A stretch of 64,000 nt of DNA from Collinsella sp. (GTDB taxonomy: Bacteria > Actinomycetota > Coriobacteriia > Coriobacteriales > Coriobacteriaceae), in assembly GCA_019414515.1 (NCBI GenBank), contig DXLX01000032.1:22379-86378 (forward strand). Reading direction: 5' to 3'. The notes beneath the pieces are model-generated. The model did no database searches. It was not told the origin of the DNA and saw nothing but the letters and a program-made list of their open reading frames with translations. Below, piece after piece: positions 16,816-25,932 of the stretch. Position 1 is the first letter of the stretch. Each line of letters opens with the position of its first letter. Both the position numbers and the translations under genes were made by a program.

Positions 16816-16881
16816 GGACGGGTTACTTGCAGAGCCCCGTGAATCTCTGTAACAACACGTACTGTACATGGAGGAGTCTAA

Positions 16882-17325
16882 GTGATTTCGAAATCGACTC
16901 ACTACGCCAAGCAGGGCGAGGTCCAGCGCAACTGGGTTCTCGTCGACGCCGATGGTGCTGTCCTGGGCCGTCTTGCCACCCAGATCGCAATGATCCTGCG
17001 CGGTAAGAACAAGCCCCAGTTCACGCCCAACAGCGACTGCGGCGACTTCGTTGTCGTCATCAACGCCGATAAGGTCCAGCTTACCGGTAACAAGGCCGAC
17101 ACGAAGACCTATTATCGCCACAGCGGCTACAACGGCGGCCTCAAGGCTGAGAGCTTCCGCCAGGCTATGGAGAAGCACCCGGAGAAGGTCATCGAGCGCG
17201 CCGTTCGCGGCATGCTGCCCAAGACCACCCTCGGCCGTGCCCAGATGACCAAGCTTAAGGTCTACGCTGGTGCCGAGCATCCGCATGCTGCCCAGAACCC
17301 CACGAAGATTGAGCTGGAGGCTTAA
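16882..17325 (+). CDS. rplM: Ribosomal protein L13
   Basis: 147 residues, large-subunit protein. It starts at GTG 16882 after GGAGGAG. Typical L13 segments are [32 protein letters not shown] and [13 protein letters not shown]. It is followed two bases later by rpsI, the conserved rplM-rpsI pair. Confidence 0.97.
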   Translation: MISKSTHYAKQGEVQRNWVLVDADGAVLGRLATQIAMILRGKNKPQFTPNSDCGDFVVVINADKVQLTGNKADTKTYYRHSGYNGGLKAESFRQAMEKHPEKVIERAVRGMLPKTTLGRAQMTKLKVYAGAEHPHAAQNPTKIELEA

Positions 17326-17327
17326 AG

Positions 17328-17723
<396 letters not shown>

Positions 17724-17753
17724 GGTTTTATCTCCTTACGAGATACAATGTAC

Positions 17754-17797
17754 AAGCGGGGCCTGCCGATTGCTCGGCGGGTCCCGCTTTTCTTTTT
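17754..17797 (+). terminator. Terminator after rpsI
   Basis: AAGCGGGGCCTGCCGA pairs with TCGGCGGGTCCCGCTT (one wobble), then TTCTTTTT. Confidence 0.85.
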
Positions 17798-17846
17798 CGA
17801 CTAGGGTGGGCGACTGCGTTTTGTCCACTTGGGAAGGAGCGATCCT

Positions 17847-19184
17847 ATGCCCCAGAACATCTTCGGTACCGATGGCGTCCGTGGCGTCGCCAACGCCGAC
17901 CTCTCGTGCGACCTCGCGTTTCGCCTTGGCCGTGCGGCGACCAAGTTCCTTGGTCCGGACATTTGCATCGGTCGCGACACGCGTCTTTCGGGCACCATGC
18001 TCGAGAGTGCTCTGACCGCCGGCATTATGGCCGAGGGCGGCCGTCCGCACTGCTGCGGCGTTATCCCTACGCCGGCCGTGGCGCTGCTCACCGTCCAAAA
18101 CGAGCTCGACGGCGGCATCGTCATCTCCGCTTCGCACAATCCGCCGGAGTTCAACGGCATCAAGTTCTTTAGCCGCAAGGGCATGAAGCTTCCCGATGCT
18201 GTCGAGGAAGAGATCAGCGCCTGGGTCATGTCCGAGGAGGCCATGGCTGCCGATACGCTGCCGACCGGTGCCGGTGTGGGTCACATCATCAAGATGAAGG
18301 ACGCTCGCAAGGCATATGTCGACCATGCTATTAGCACCCTCGACGGCCTTAAACTCGACGGTCTGGTTGTTGCCGTCGACTGCGGCCACGGCGCTTCCTG
18401 CCAGACTACACCCGCCGCGCTGCAGCGCCTGGGTGCTACGGTCCATGCCATCAACACCGATTACTGCGGCACCGACATTAACGTCGAGTGCGGCTCCACT
18501 CATCTTGAGCCCCTGCGTGAGCTCGTACTGCGTACCCACGCTGACATCGGCCTGGCCCACGATGGCGACGCCGATCGCGTGCTGTTCGTGGACAGCGAGG
18601 GCAACGAGATCGATGGCGACTATATCCTGGCCATCTGCGGCTCTGACCTGGCCGCTCGCGGCAAGCTCGCCAACTCCGAGATCGTCTCGACCGTTATGTG
18701 CAACCTGGGCTTCTCCATCGCCATGAAGGAGCAGGGCTTTGAGATGGTGCAGACCGCCGTGGGCGACCGCTACGTTTTGGAGCGCATGCTCGCGGACGGC
18801 GCTGTCATCGGCGGCGAGCAGTCCGGCCACATCATCTTCCTGGAGCACAACACCACCGGCGACGGCTTGGTGACGGCCCTGCAGCTTCTGGCCGTGCTTA
18901 AGCGCACCGGCCGCACCCTCACCGACCTTGCCGGCATCATGAAGAAGTACCCGCAGGTGCTTGTCAACGTGCATTCGGACAACAAGGCCGGCCTGGACGA
19001 TTGTCAGCCCATTTGGGACGCCGTCGCTGTCGCCGAGAAGGAGCTCAATGGTCGCGGCCGTATCCTGGTGCGCCCGAGCGGTACCGAGCCGCTGGTTCGC
19101 GTTATGGCCGAGGCCGAGACACACGAGCTGACCCAGCGCGTTGTCGACGACATCGTCGAGGTTGTCAAGCGCGAACTTCCCTAA
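17847..19184 (+). CDS. glmM: Phosphoglucosamine mutase
   Basis: 445 residues from ATG 17847 with GGGAAGGAG before it (the TTG-type start at 17829 is not needed). It interconverts glucosamine-6-P and glucosamine-1-P for peptidoglycan UDP-GlcNAc. Motifs: FGTDGVRG at the start, active-site phosphoserine in SASHNPPEFNGIK, metal loop DGDADRVLF, sugar-binding GGEQSGHI and phosphate-binding RPSGTEPLVRV. nagB and a PTS IIA follow, so amino-sugar genes are grouped. Confidence 0.95.
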   Translation: MPQNIFGTDGVRGVANADLSCDLAFRLGRAATKFLGPDICIGRDTRLSGTMLESALTAGIMAEGGRPHCCGVIPTPAVALLTVQNELDGGIVISASHNPPEFNGIKFFSRKGMKLPDAVEEEISAWVMSEEAMAADTLPTGAGVGHIIKMKDARKAYVDHAISTLDGLKLDGLVVAVDCGHGASCQTTPAALQRLGATVHAINTDYCGTDINVECGSTHLEPLRELVLRTHADIGLAHDGDADRVLFVDSEGNEIDGDYILAICGSDLAARGKLANSEIVSTVMCNLGFSIAMKEQGFEMVQTAVGDRYVLERMLADGAVIGGEQSGHIIFLEHNTTGDGLVTALQLLAVLKRTGRTLTDLAGIMKKYPQVLVNVHSDNKAGLDDCQPIWDAVAVAEKELNGRGRILVRPSGTEPLVRVMAEAETHELTQRVVDDIVEVVKRELP

Positions 19185-19255
19185 TGGTCAATAACGGGTG
19201 CCAAATGGTAAACTGTTAAGGCTATTTTGATTGATTGGTATGTCCGAGGGGGAGC

Positions 19256-19753
19256 ATGTTCACTAAAGTCCTAAGGTCTTTTGGTATGCGTGGTCGAGTC
19301 CTTACGCTGGATGCTCCCATCTCGGGCGATGTCATTCCGCTTTCCGAGGTAAACGACCAGACGTTTGCCACTGGCCTTTTGGGTCAGGGCGTGGCGATTC
19401 AGCCCACGGGCACACGTGTGATCGCGCCGGCGGATGCTAAGGTCGAGGCGATTTTTCCCACGGGTCATGCCGTTGCGCTTAACACGGTCGATGGCTTGGA
19501 CGTGCTTATTCACGTTGGTTTGGACACTGTTCAGCTCGAGGGCAAGCACTTTACCGTACATGCGCAAGTGGGTGACATCGTCCATAAGGGCGATGTACTC
19601 ATCGAGTTCGATCGCGAGGCAATTGCTGCCGAGGGCTACGATGTGACGGTTCCCATCTTGGTGTGCAACTCCGTTGAGTTCTCGAGCATTAAGGGCTCCG
19701 TTGGAGAGCACGTCGAGGAGATGGACCAACTCATCGTCGCTCGCGAGCGCTAG
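19256..19753 (+). CDS. PTS glucose-type EIIA protein
   Basis: 165 residues from ATG 19256, preceded by GAGGGGGAGC. This is a free-standing EIIA(Glc)-like domain: APISGDVIPLSEV near the start, His in VLIHVGLDTV as the phosphorylation site, and a second conserved His in FPTGHAVAL. It passes phosphate from HPr to sugar-specific EIIB/C proteins encoded elsewhere and may have a regulatory role. It lies 72 bp after glmM and before nagB, which fits uptake or control of amino sugars. Confidence 0.9.
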   Translation: MFTKVLRSFGMRGRVLTLDAPISGDVIPLSEVNDQTFATGLLGQGVAIQPTGTRVIAPADAKVEAIFPTGHAVALNTVDGLDVLIHVGLDTVQLEGKHFTVHAQVGDIVHKGDVLIEFDREAIAAEGYDVTVPILVCNSVEFSSIKGSVGEHVEEMDQLIVARER

Positions 19754-19793
19754 TGAGCGCGCTCGGCCTTTAGCCTACAATTCAAACACGTTT

Positions 19794-19827
19794 ACGGAGG
19801 GCGCCCTTGAAAGAGGGCGCCCTCCGT
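19794..19827 (+). repeat. 13-bp perfect hairpin without T-tract
   Basis: ACGGAGGGCGCCC, 8-nt loop, GGGCGCCCTCCGT, followed by GGCAAG. It is perfect in the stem, yet lacks a U-tract. It stands between the PTS gene and the 200-nt leader of nagB. Confidence 0.7.
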
Positions 19828-20025
19828 GGCAAGATGGGAAACGTCCGAGGCTAAACAGCTTTGGGTCACCGTGGACGGGCAGGGGCCTCGACGCGGCTAG
19901 ACACGAGACACATACATTACGCGACCTCGCCCTGGTGGCCGCACACGTTGGTTGCGGCCGACGCGGGCCGCGGGCAAGTGCTTGTAAGGGGAGCCTTGCC
20001 TCTTTTGTACGAGAAAGGACGCGTA
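19828..20025 (+). other. Unassigned ~200-nt leader of nagB
   Basis: The nagB frame is open upstream to 19861 but the protein clearly starts at 20026. The leader is GC-rich, with short complementary segments (GCGGCC... and CCGCGGGC near 19950-19975). I do not recognise a riboswitch; it is not RNase P, SRP or T-box. Confidence 0.4.
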
Positions 20026-20754
20026 ATGAAGATCATTAAAGCTAAAGACTACGAGGATATGAGCCGTAAGGCCGCCAATATCATCTCGGCCCAGGTTATC
20101 CTCAAGCCCGATTGCGTACTGGGTCTTGCCACCGGCTCCACCCCGATTGGCGCCTACAAGCAGCTCGCCGCTTGGTACGAGAAGGGCGACGTCGACTTTG
20201 CCGAGGTCAGCACCTACAACCTGGACGAGTATCGCGGTCTTTCGCACGACGATCCCCAGAGCTATCACTACTTTATGCGCGAGAACTTCTTCGATCACAT
20301 CAATATTGATCTGAACAACACGCACGTGCCCGATGGCTCCAACCCCGATGCCGCTGCTGCCTGCTCCGAGTACGACAAGATCGTCGCTGCCGCCGGTTAC
20401 CCGGATCTGCAGCTGCTCGGCATTGGTAATAACGGTCATATTGGCTTCAACGAGCCCGATGACCACTTCTCCAAGGGTACGCACTGCGTCGATCTGACCG
20501 AGAGCACCATTCAGGCCAACAGCCGCCTGTTCGACAGCATCGATGATGTGCCCCGTCAGGCTTACACCATGGGCACCCAGACCATCATGTATGCCCGCAT
20601 GATCCTGGTTGTCGCCAACGGTGAGGCCAAGGCTCAGGCTGTGCACGATATGTGCTATGGCCCGGTTACGCCCGAGTGCCCCGCTTCGATCCTGCAGCTC
20701 CACACCAATTGCGTCGTCGTTGCTGACGAGGCCGCTCTTTCGCTCTGCGAGTAA
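20026..20754 (+). CDS. nagB: Glucosamine-6-phosphate deaminase
   Basis: 242 residues from ATG 20026 with GAGAAAGGA before it. It converts glucosamine-6-P to fructose-6-P and ammonia. Motifs: GLATGSTPIGAYK (phosphate binding), NLDEYRGL with the catalytic Asp, GIGNNGHIGFNEP with the ring-opening His, and GMGTQTIM-like YTMGTQTIM. Length fits the short Gram-positive NagB type without the allosteric tail. Confidence 0.95.
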   Translation: MKIIKAKDYEDMSRKAANIISAQVILKPDCVLGLATGSTPIGAYKQLAAWYEKGDVDFAEVSTYNLDEYRGLSHDDPQSYHYFMRENFFDHINIDLNNTHVPDGSNPDAAAACSEYDKIVAAAGYPDLQLLGIGNNGHIGFNEPDDHFSKGTHCVDLTESTIQANSRLFDSIDDVPRQAYTMGTQTIMYARMILVVANGEAKAQAVHDMCYGPVTPECPASILQLHTNCVVVADEAALSLCE

Positions 20755-20784
20755 CGCGACCAAGCGATCTTACATAGCTTTCCA

Positions 20785-20815
20785 AAAGGCCCTCGCTTTG
20801 CGGGGGCCTTTTTAG
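20785..20815 (+). terminator. Terminator after nagB
   Basis: AAAGGCCCTCG, loop CTTTG, CGGGGGCCTTTTT. The following 390 bp to the next gene hold a perfect 14-bp palindrome (GAGTTGCGCAACTC, 20956-20969), possibly an operator, and no convincing gene. Confidence 0.85.
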
Positions 20816-20955
20816 TGGATGCGGGCCGTAATGTGTGCATGACGGAAACCTTGCCACATGCTTGGCGAGTGGGCTCTAAATCATGAGATTCATTCCGTAC
20901 CAGATTCTATGCACATTTGCCACTATAGAGTCGCAAGCGGTAGCGAGGAATAGGC

Positions 20956-20969
20956 GAGTTGCGCAACTC
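20956..20969. promoter_or_regulatory. Perfect 14-bp palindrome upstream of the large regulator
   Basis: GAGTTGCGCAACTC, about 235 bp before the regulator start. Operator function is a guess. Confidence 0.35.
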
Positions 20970-21203
20970 AAATAAAAACAGACGACTGCGCTACACTGCA
21001 AATTGGATGGGACATGCTGGCAAGCGCATTGACCTGCGCAAAGACCTATTGGTCGGGGGATAAATTACCATCGGGCCTCGCTGTACAAAAACTTGCCAAA
21101 CACGTACCGGCAGACAACCAAAAACTCTAAGTCGCGCTATTCACGGGGTGGCTCATATGGTCCTGCAGCTACGGTGTCCATATGGTCGAGTTGAGGAGCA
21201 GGC

Positions 21204-24200
21204 ATGGTAAACGATCTGGGCAATACGGACGACCTCGAGTTGATGCCGACGGGCGGCGGCTATATGGTGCGGCGCGATCGCTTGATGAACGAGCTCATCG
21301 TTAAAGGGCGCAAGGCAGGAATCGTTCTGCTTTACGCGCCCGACGGGTTTGGTAAGACGTCGGTATTGCTGCAATACGTGCAGGAAGTTAAATCGGATCC
21401 CACGCGAGGGCCGGTTCGGATAATCGAGGCCGACCGCGCGATTGGACGCGAGCTCTTTATGCAGCTCGAGGTTGTCGCCGATGAGCTTAAGGACAAACCG
21501 CATTCGCTCGTTGCGATCGACAACGTGCCCAATCTCGAGCAGCGCGAAACAGAGGACCTCATCGATCGAATCCGCAGCTTACGTGCTACGGGGACGGGGG
21601 TCTTTATTACTTGCCGCCCCTCCAACCGATTGCTTATCCACGGGTTGGGCGATTCTGTAAAAGTCAATGCGCAGATGCTCAAGGTGCACGCCTATGAGTA
21701 TTCGTCATGGGCTACGGCGTTTTCAATCAGTACATCGCTCGATTTTTATCGGCTCACGCAGGGTGTGCCAGAGCTGGTATCTGCCCTGCAGACGGGAATG
21801 TATGGACAGGGCGATGTTGCCGGGTTGCTCGAGAACGAAATCGTCAACGTGTACGGTGCGGCGCTGGCAGATCTCGCATCGCTCGAGAACAACCTGTTGT
21901 TTACCGTTGCCTGCTTGATGGTGCTGATGGGCGAGGGTCGCATTGCGGAGCTAGAGGCGTGCGGTGTAAGGCTTTCGATGATCGACCAGTCCATCTTTGT
22001 GCGCGATTATCCGTTTTTTGGCGTGGATCCGTCTGATCGCACCTTTAGGTGTTTGGGCGCTAAGGACAACGCGCGCCTGAGGCTGCGAAAGCTCGTTGCC
22101 GAGATCCGTCCCGAACTTGTATCGCGGGCTGCTCGCATTTTGATTAAGGCGGGCCGATGCGATTTGGCTATGGACCTGGCCGATGCGTTCTTGGACCGCC
22201 ATGTGGTGTTGGAACTTGCCGGGCAGTATGGGGCCGATCTTGCCCTGACCGGGCACGGAGGGGACATTTGCCGCGCGGCGACGGCGATGGTCAATGCGGA
22301 AAAGCAGGAGAAAGAGCCGGCACCCGCCGAGGCGCTCGGCGTGTATCTGGCGGCTGTCAGCGTGTGCAATACAAAGCTCGCAAGGTATATGGCGTCCGTT
22401 ATCGAACGTGCGGGCGATCAGGCGGCGCGCGAGCTCGACCCCGCTACCTGGAAAATAGCACAGGCGCTCACTATCGCCTTTTACGGCGACAATGACCTGG
22501 GGCTTCCCGCCAACCCTGTTGTGCAAGAACAGACATCCTGCGAGGTGCTCGACATGCTGTCCGCGCATATCGAGGTCAAGCGCCACCTAACCGAGCGAGC
22601 GAAAGACGGCAATGTTCTCGCGAAGCTCAAGGCGCGCAAAGCCTATGATTGCGAGCTCGACATCGCGGGGATTCTCATACAGGCCGACCATATGCTGGTG
22701 GAGCTGTTCGACGGCTCGTTTGCTAAACCCGACGAGCGCGATGACAAGATGGAGCAGATACTCGAGGCGCTCGATATCCGCGGGCTTAAGGCGCCATCCA
22801 TTTGGCTGCGTATGGTGCTGGCGGCGCGGCGCCTGCTCGCGGGCTTGCCCGTGACCGACGATGTGGCGTTTGGCGAGCTCGACCGCTTTGCGGTGCGTGT
22901 TCGCGACAATCAAATTCAGCTGTTTGGGCTATTGCTGGAGGGCTGGCAATCGCTGGCGGAGGGGCGGCCAGTCAACGCAAAGTTCCGTGCGGTCCAGGTG
23001 CTCAAGCTCGCCGACGAATCGATTACGTACATGCGCGAAAACGCTTTGCTGCTGGAGCGCGTGGCGTATCTGCGCAATACGTCGCTGGTATCGGTTCGCG
23101 AAGAGGCGGAGCTGCTCGATATTAGCAAGACGCAGGTCGGTGGCTCAGAAGCCTGGGTCGTGGCGCTGCATTTGGCCTGTGCGGGCCGAGACAGCGACCT
23201 TGCGGCCTGGATGTCCATGAATCGTGCGGGGATTCTAGAGCCATCGTATCGGCTCTTTGCGCGCCTTGCCATGCATTGTCTGGGCGAGCCGGCGGGCAGG
23301 ATACGCAAGAAGCTTCCCGTGCGCGAGCTGTCGCGGTACTCGCTGCGCGACGATTTGGAAGGGGAGGGCGAGCGTCTGTTCCAGGCTGGCGAGGTTGAAG
23401 CCGTTGATACCATCGACCATATCGAGATTCGCATGTTTGGTGCGTTTCGCGCCGAGCGCGACGGGTTTCCCATCACGGACAAAATGTGGCGCCGCAAGAA
23501 GGCGGCGACACTTGCCGAGCGGCTTGCGCTGGGCATGGATGCGCTCGTCGATCGTGAGACGCTGGCCATGGAGCTGTGGCCCCATGCCGAGTTCAATAGC
23601 GCCCGCAACAACCTGTACTCGACGATATCGCGCTTGCGGTCGGCCTTGGGGCCGACGCCAGACGGCAAGTCGTGCGTGCTCATCCAAAATGAATGCATCG
23701 GACTCAACGGCGACTACGTCAAGACCGATGTACGGCTGTTTGACCAGATAAGCCGCGAGGTTTTGGGAAATCGCACGGGTGCGCGCGGGCCCCATTCAGT
23801 TGAACTGTGCCTTAAGATTGAGCAGCTTTATGCCGGACCGCTGTATGTTCCCAATGGCTGTAATCCCACCTACTTTTTGCGTATGCGACGCATTATGCAG
23901 TCAAAGTACATCGATTGCATGATTAAGGGGGCCAATGCCGCTCTAGAAGAAAACGATCTGCAGTCGGCGATTTGGCTGGCGGAGTCGGGGCTTCGGCAGG
24001 AAACGGCGCGCGAGGATATGGTGCGCTGCGCCATGCGCGTCTACAGTGCGGCGGGGCGGCGGCGCGATATCGTCGAGCTATACAGCGGGCATATGCACCA
24101 TCTGAGGGAGCAGGTCAATGGCGTGCCCGAGCCCGAGACGCGGCGTCTATACGAGCGCTTGGTGGAGGGGCGGCTCAATCGCGTGCTGGTCGAGCGATAA
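21204..24200 (+). CDS. Large STAND-ATPase / SARP-like transcriptional regulator
   Basis: 998 residues; GGAGCAGGC precedes ATG 21204. The N-terminal NTPase shows a Walker A-like GFGKTS at residues ~49-54 (LLYAPDGFGKTSV) and a Walker B-like SLVAIDNV, in the manner of MalT/STAND proteins. A long helical middle follows. From about residue 742 an OmpR-like winged helix begins (IEIRMFGAFRAERDGF, then WPHAEFNSARNNLYSTISRL), followed by a bacterial transcriptional-activator (BTAD) helical repeat to the end. This is the SARP layout with domains reversed relative to small SARPs. Such proteins turn on nearby or metabolic operons on ligand or nucleotide signals; the target here is unknown. The gene stands alone. 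Confidence 0.75.
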   Translation: MVNDLGNTDDLELMPTGGGYMVRRDRLMNELIVKGRKAGIVLLYAPDGFGKTSVLLQYVQEVKSDPTRGPVRIIEADRAIGRELFMQLEVVADELKDKPHSLVAIDNVPNLEQRETEDLIDRIRSLRATGTGVFITCRPSNRLLIHGLGDSVKVNAQMLKVHAYEYSSWATAFSISTSLDFYRLTQGVPELVSALQTGMYGQGDVAGLLENEIVNVYGAALADLASLENNLLFTVACLMVLMGEGRIAELEACGVRLSMIDQSIFVRDYPFFGVDPSDRTFRCLGAKDNARLRLRKLVAEIRPELVSRAARILIKAGRCDLAMDLADAFLDRHVVLELAGQYGADLALTGHGGDICRAATAMVNAEKQEKEPAPAEALGVYLAAVSVCNTKLARYMASVIERAGDQAARELDPATWKIAQALTIAFYGDNDLGLPANPVVQEQTSCEVLDMLSAHIEVKRHLTERAKDGNVLAKLKARKAYDCELDIAGILIQADHMLVELFDGSFAKPDERDDKMEQILEALDIRGLKAPSIWLRMVLAARRLLAGLPVTDDVAFGELDRFAVRVRDNQIQLFGLLLEGWQSLAEGRPVNAKFRAVQVLKLADESITYMRENALLLERVAYLRNTSLVSVREEAELLDISKTQVGGSEAWVVALHLACAGRDSDLAAWMSMNRAGILEPSYRLFARLAMHCLGEPAGRIRKKLPVRELSRYSLRDDLEGEGERLFQAGEVEAVDTIDHIEIRMFGAFRAERDGFPITDKMWRRKKAATLAERLALGMDALVDRETLAMELWPHAEFNSARNNLYSTISRLRSALGPTPDGKSCVLIQNECIGLNGDYVKTDVRLFDQISREVLGNRTGARGPHSVELCLKIEQLYAGPLYVPNGCNPTYFLRMRRIMQSKYIDCMIKGANAALEENDLQSAIWLAESGLRQETAREDMVRCAMRVYSAAGRRRDIVELYSGHMHHLREQVNGVPEPETRRLYERLVEGRLNRVLVER

Positions 24201-24203
24201 AAA

Positions 24204-24232
24204 ACGGGCGCCCAAAGTACTTGGGCACCCGT
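24204..24232. terminator. Bidirectional terminator between convergent genes
   Basis: ACGGGCGCCCAA / TTGGGCACCCGT with one mismatch. T-rich on the minus-strand exit (TTTTTTAT) towards the regulator, and serves both genes. Confidence 0.75.
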
Positions 24233-24269
24233 AAGCTTGCTATGTGTTGGCTCGCCGGATCATTGGCTC

Positions 24270-24569
24270 TTAGACGAGCTTGATCTTCTCGATGTCCTTG
24301 CGTGAGGACTCGCGATACAGCGAGAACTTGCGGCCGATGACCTGGACGACCTCGGCGTGGCAGCGCTCAGCGAGCTCTTCGGCGGCCTCGCGGGCAGAAA
24401 GGCTGGAGCCGTCCAGCACGGAGCACTTAACGAGCTCGTGCTTCTCCAGGTAGGCAACCGTCTGCTCGACGGTGCCCTCGTTGACATCGGACTTACCGAT
24501 GATGATGGCGGGGTTGAGGTGATGGGCCATGCTGCGAAGCTGCTTGACCTGGGCTCCTGTCAGTGCCAT
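24270..24569 (-). CDS. yhbY: CRM-domain RNA-binding protein YhbY
   Basis: 99 residues, full length for YhbY, which binds pre-50S ribosomal particles. The CRM fold shows LTGAQVKQLRSMAHHLNPAI, the GxxG-like IIGKSDVNEG, and C-terminal VIGRKFSLYRES. It is monocistronic, and 158 bp of unassigned sequence lie downstream of the methyltransferase that precedes it on this strand. Confidence 0.93.
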   Translation of the reverse strand: MALTGAQVKQLRSMAHHLNPAIIIGKSDVNEGTVEQTVAYLEKHELVKCSVLDGSSLSAREAAEELAERCHAEVVQVIGRKFSLYRESSRKDIEKIKLV

Positions 24570-24727
24570 GGGTTCTCGCTTTCTATGTATGGGGCGCCCC
24601 GCAATGGGGCCTTAATCTACGTGAGCTGTCCCACGATAGCGCAGGAACGGCGCGGTGTGGAGCGCGTTTGCCCAGTTCGCAAAGAATGCGGATGCCGGGC
24701 GGGAAGACGATGCAAGCTTTAGATGGG

Positions 24728-25615
24728 CTACGGGCGGGGTATGGAGACCGGCTCCCATGCAATAAACGCCCAACGGACCTTGCGGACGTGGTCGAGCATG
24801 TAACGCCCCTGCGGTACGCCCTTGGACCCTGGCTCGCCGGCATGGGGATTCTCAATCATATGCTGAGCGACGTAGTCGCGTAGACGGTCAATCTTATCCT
24901 CGTTACCGTGCTCGAGCATGCGGGAGAAGTCCGCCACTCCCGCCTCAAGGCTATCGAAGGTATCGCGACGAGGCGATTCAAAGTACGTAACCTGCGGCAG
25001 GGCGCCCATCTGAATGAGGATATTGAAGGCATACACAAAGCCATTACTGCGGGTAACCGAGGCACCGATAGCGTTCATCAGGTGCAGGTCATAGCGCGGG
25101 CTGGAGTTGGCGACCATCGTGACAGCACAACGCCGACGAGCCGTACGATCAAGCTTGGCAAGCGCGCCTTTTAGGTTGGTCGTGGTGACAGAGCGACTGG
25201 CAAAGGCAACATCTACCGCTTTCGCGACCGGTCCAACCAAATTCCAGTCATCATCCCAAGCAAGCTCAAGCGGCGTAATAAGATCCTCGAGCCCGTAATA
25301 CTCAATGCCGGCATCAAGCGTGCCCAGCATGGCGGGGGAGAAATCAGCCGCAATCACAGGATGCCCGTCTTGCGCAAGCGGAATAGCAATCGACCCAGCC
25401 CCACACCCCATATCAAGCACCGATTCACCAGGCTCAAGAGCCAGCAATTTCATAAAATCCCGGGCATACGGAGCAGTCTCAAGAGGTCGAAAATGTCGAG
25501 CCCGCTTATCCCATTCAAAAGAATCATCAGCCCGATGCCGAGCGGCCTGCAGACGCATCCACTCCTGATTCCAATCAGCAGAAAGAAGCTCAGAGCGAGC
25601 ATCCCCATCAACCAC
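24728..25615 (-). CDS. Class I SAM-dependent methyltransferase
   Basis: 295 residues starting at GTG 25615 with AGGAGG six bases upstream on the minus strand. SAM motif I is VLDMGCGAGSIAIPLA (about residues 66-81), and an acidic motif II follows (VIAADFSPAM). The acceptor is unknown; the N-terminal WNQEWMRLQAARHRADDS and a long C-terminal part are family-like but not diagnostic. Similar proteins occur near cobalamin or metal-uptake genes in anaerobes; none is adjacent here. The gene's 5' part is AT-richer than its 3' part. Confidence 0.75.
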   Translation of the reverse strand: MVDGDARSELLSADWNQEWMRLQAARHRADDSFEWDKRARHFRPLETAPYARDFMKLLALEPGESVLDMGCGAGSIAIPLAQDGHPVIAADFSPAMLGTLDAGIEYYGLEDLITPLELAWDDDWNLVGPVAKAVDVAFASRSVTTTNLKGALAKLDRTARRRCAVTMVANSSPRYDLHLMNAIGASVTRSNGFVYAFNILIQMGALPQVTYFESPRRDTFDSLEAGVADFSRMLEHGNEDKIDRLRDYVAQHMIENPHAGEPGSKGVPQGRYMLDHVRKVRWAFIAWEPVSIPRP

Positions 25616-25781
25616 GGGCTAACCTCCTAGCAACAAAAAAGCGACTCCCCCCCAAAAGAAGAGCCGCAACCAGCATATATCAGAAAGAACCGATCCAACG
25701 CCAAACCGTCGCACCAGCCTAGTGGTGCAGGAGCGAAGCAACTGCAACCGGGATAGAGCCCAACCGAGGTCCCGTTGTGCG

Positions 25782-25915
25782 GGAGCCCCGGGGAGGGCAA
25801 ATATATAAGGTCGATCGCGAGTTCCGCACGAGCCGGAGAGCACTTAATGTGCTCTCCGTGCGAGTCAGGACTGTCCGAGCAGGCGACCTTATATATTTGC
25901 CCTCCCCGGGGCTCC
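25782..25915 (-). ncRNA. Long-hairpin element, copy 2 (structured RNA candidate)
   Basis: The outer arms, GGAGCCCCGGGGAGGGC with ATATATAAGGTCG and their complements, pair almost perfectly over about 32 nt. The inner hairpin is GGAGAGCAC / GTGCTCTCC with loop TTAAT (25835-25857). Read on the minus strand it lines up with copy 1: GGAGCCCCGG, variable stem, ACAGTCCTG, a CACATTAAGTG core and CGTGCGGAACTC. It begins 17 bp after the stop of the minus-strand UPF0210 gene, matching the position of copy 1 after gatB. The rest of 25616-25932 holds no gene. Confidence 0.7.
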
Positions 25916-25932
25916 TCGCCAGTCCCCCTCAG

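Noticed and set aside
19828..20025. RNase P RNA, SRP RNA or T-box before nagB
   Set aside because: Their conserved cores (for example GAGGAAAGTCCGGGC or the T-box GGTGG-type sequence) are absent.
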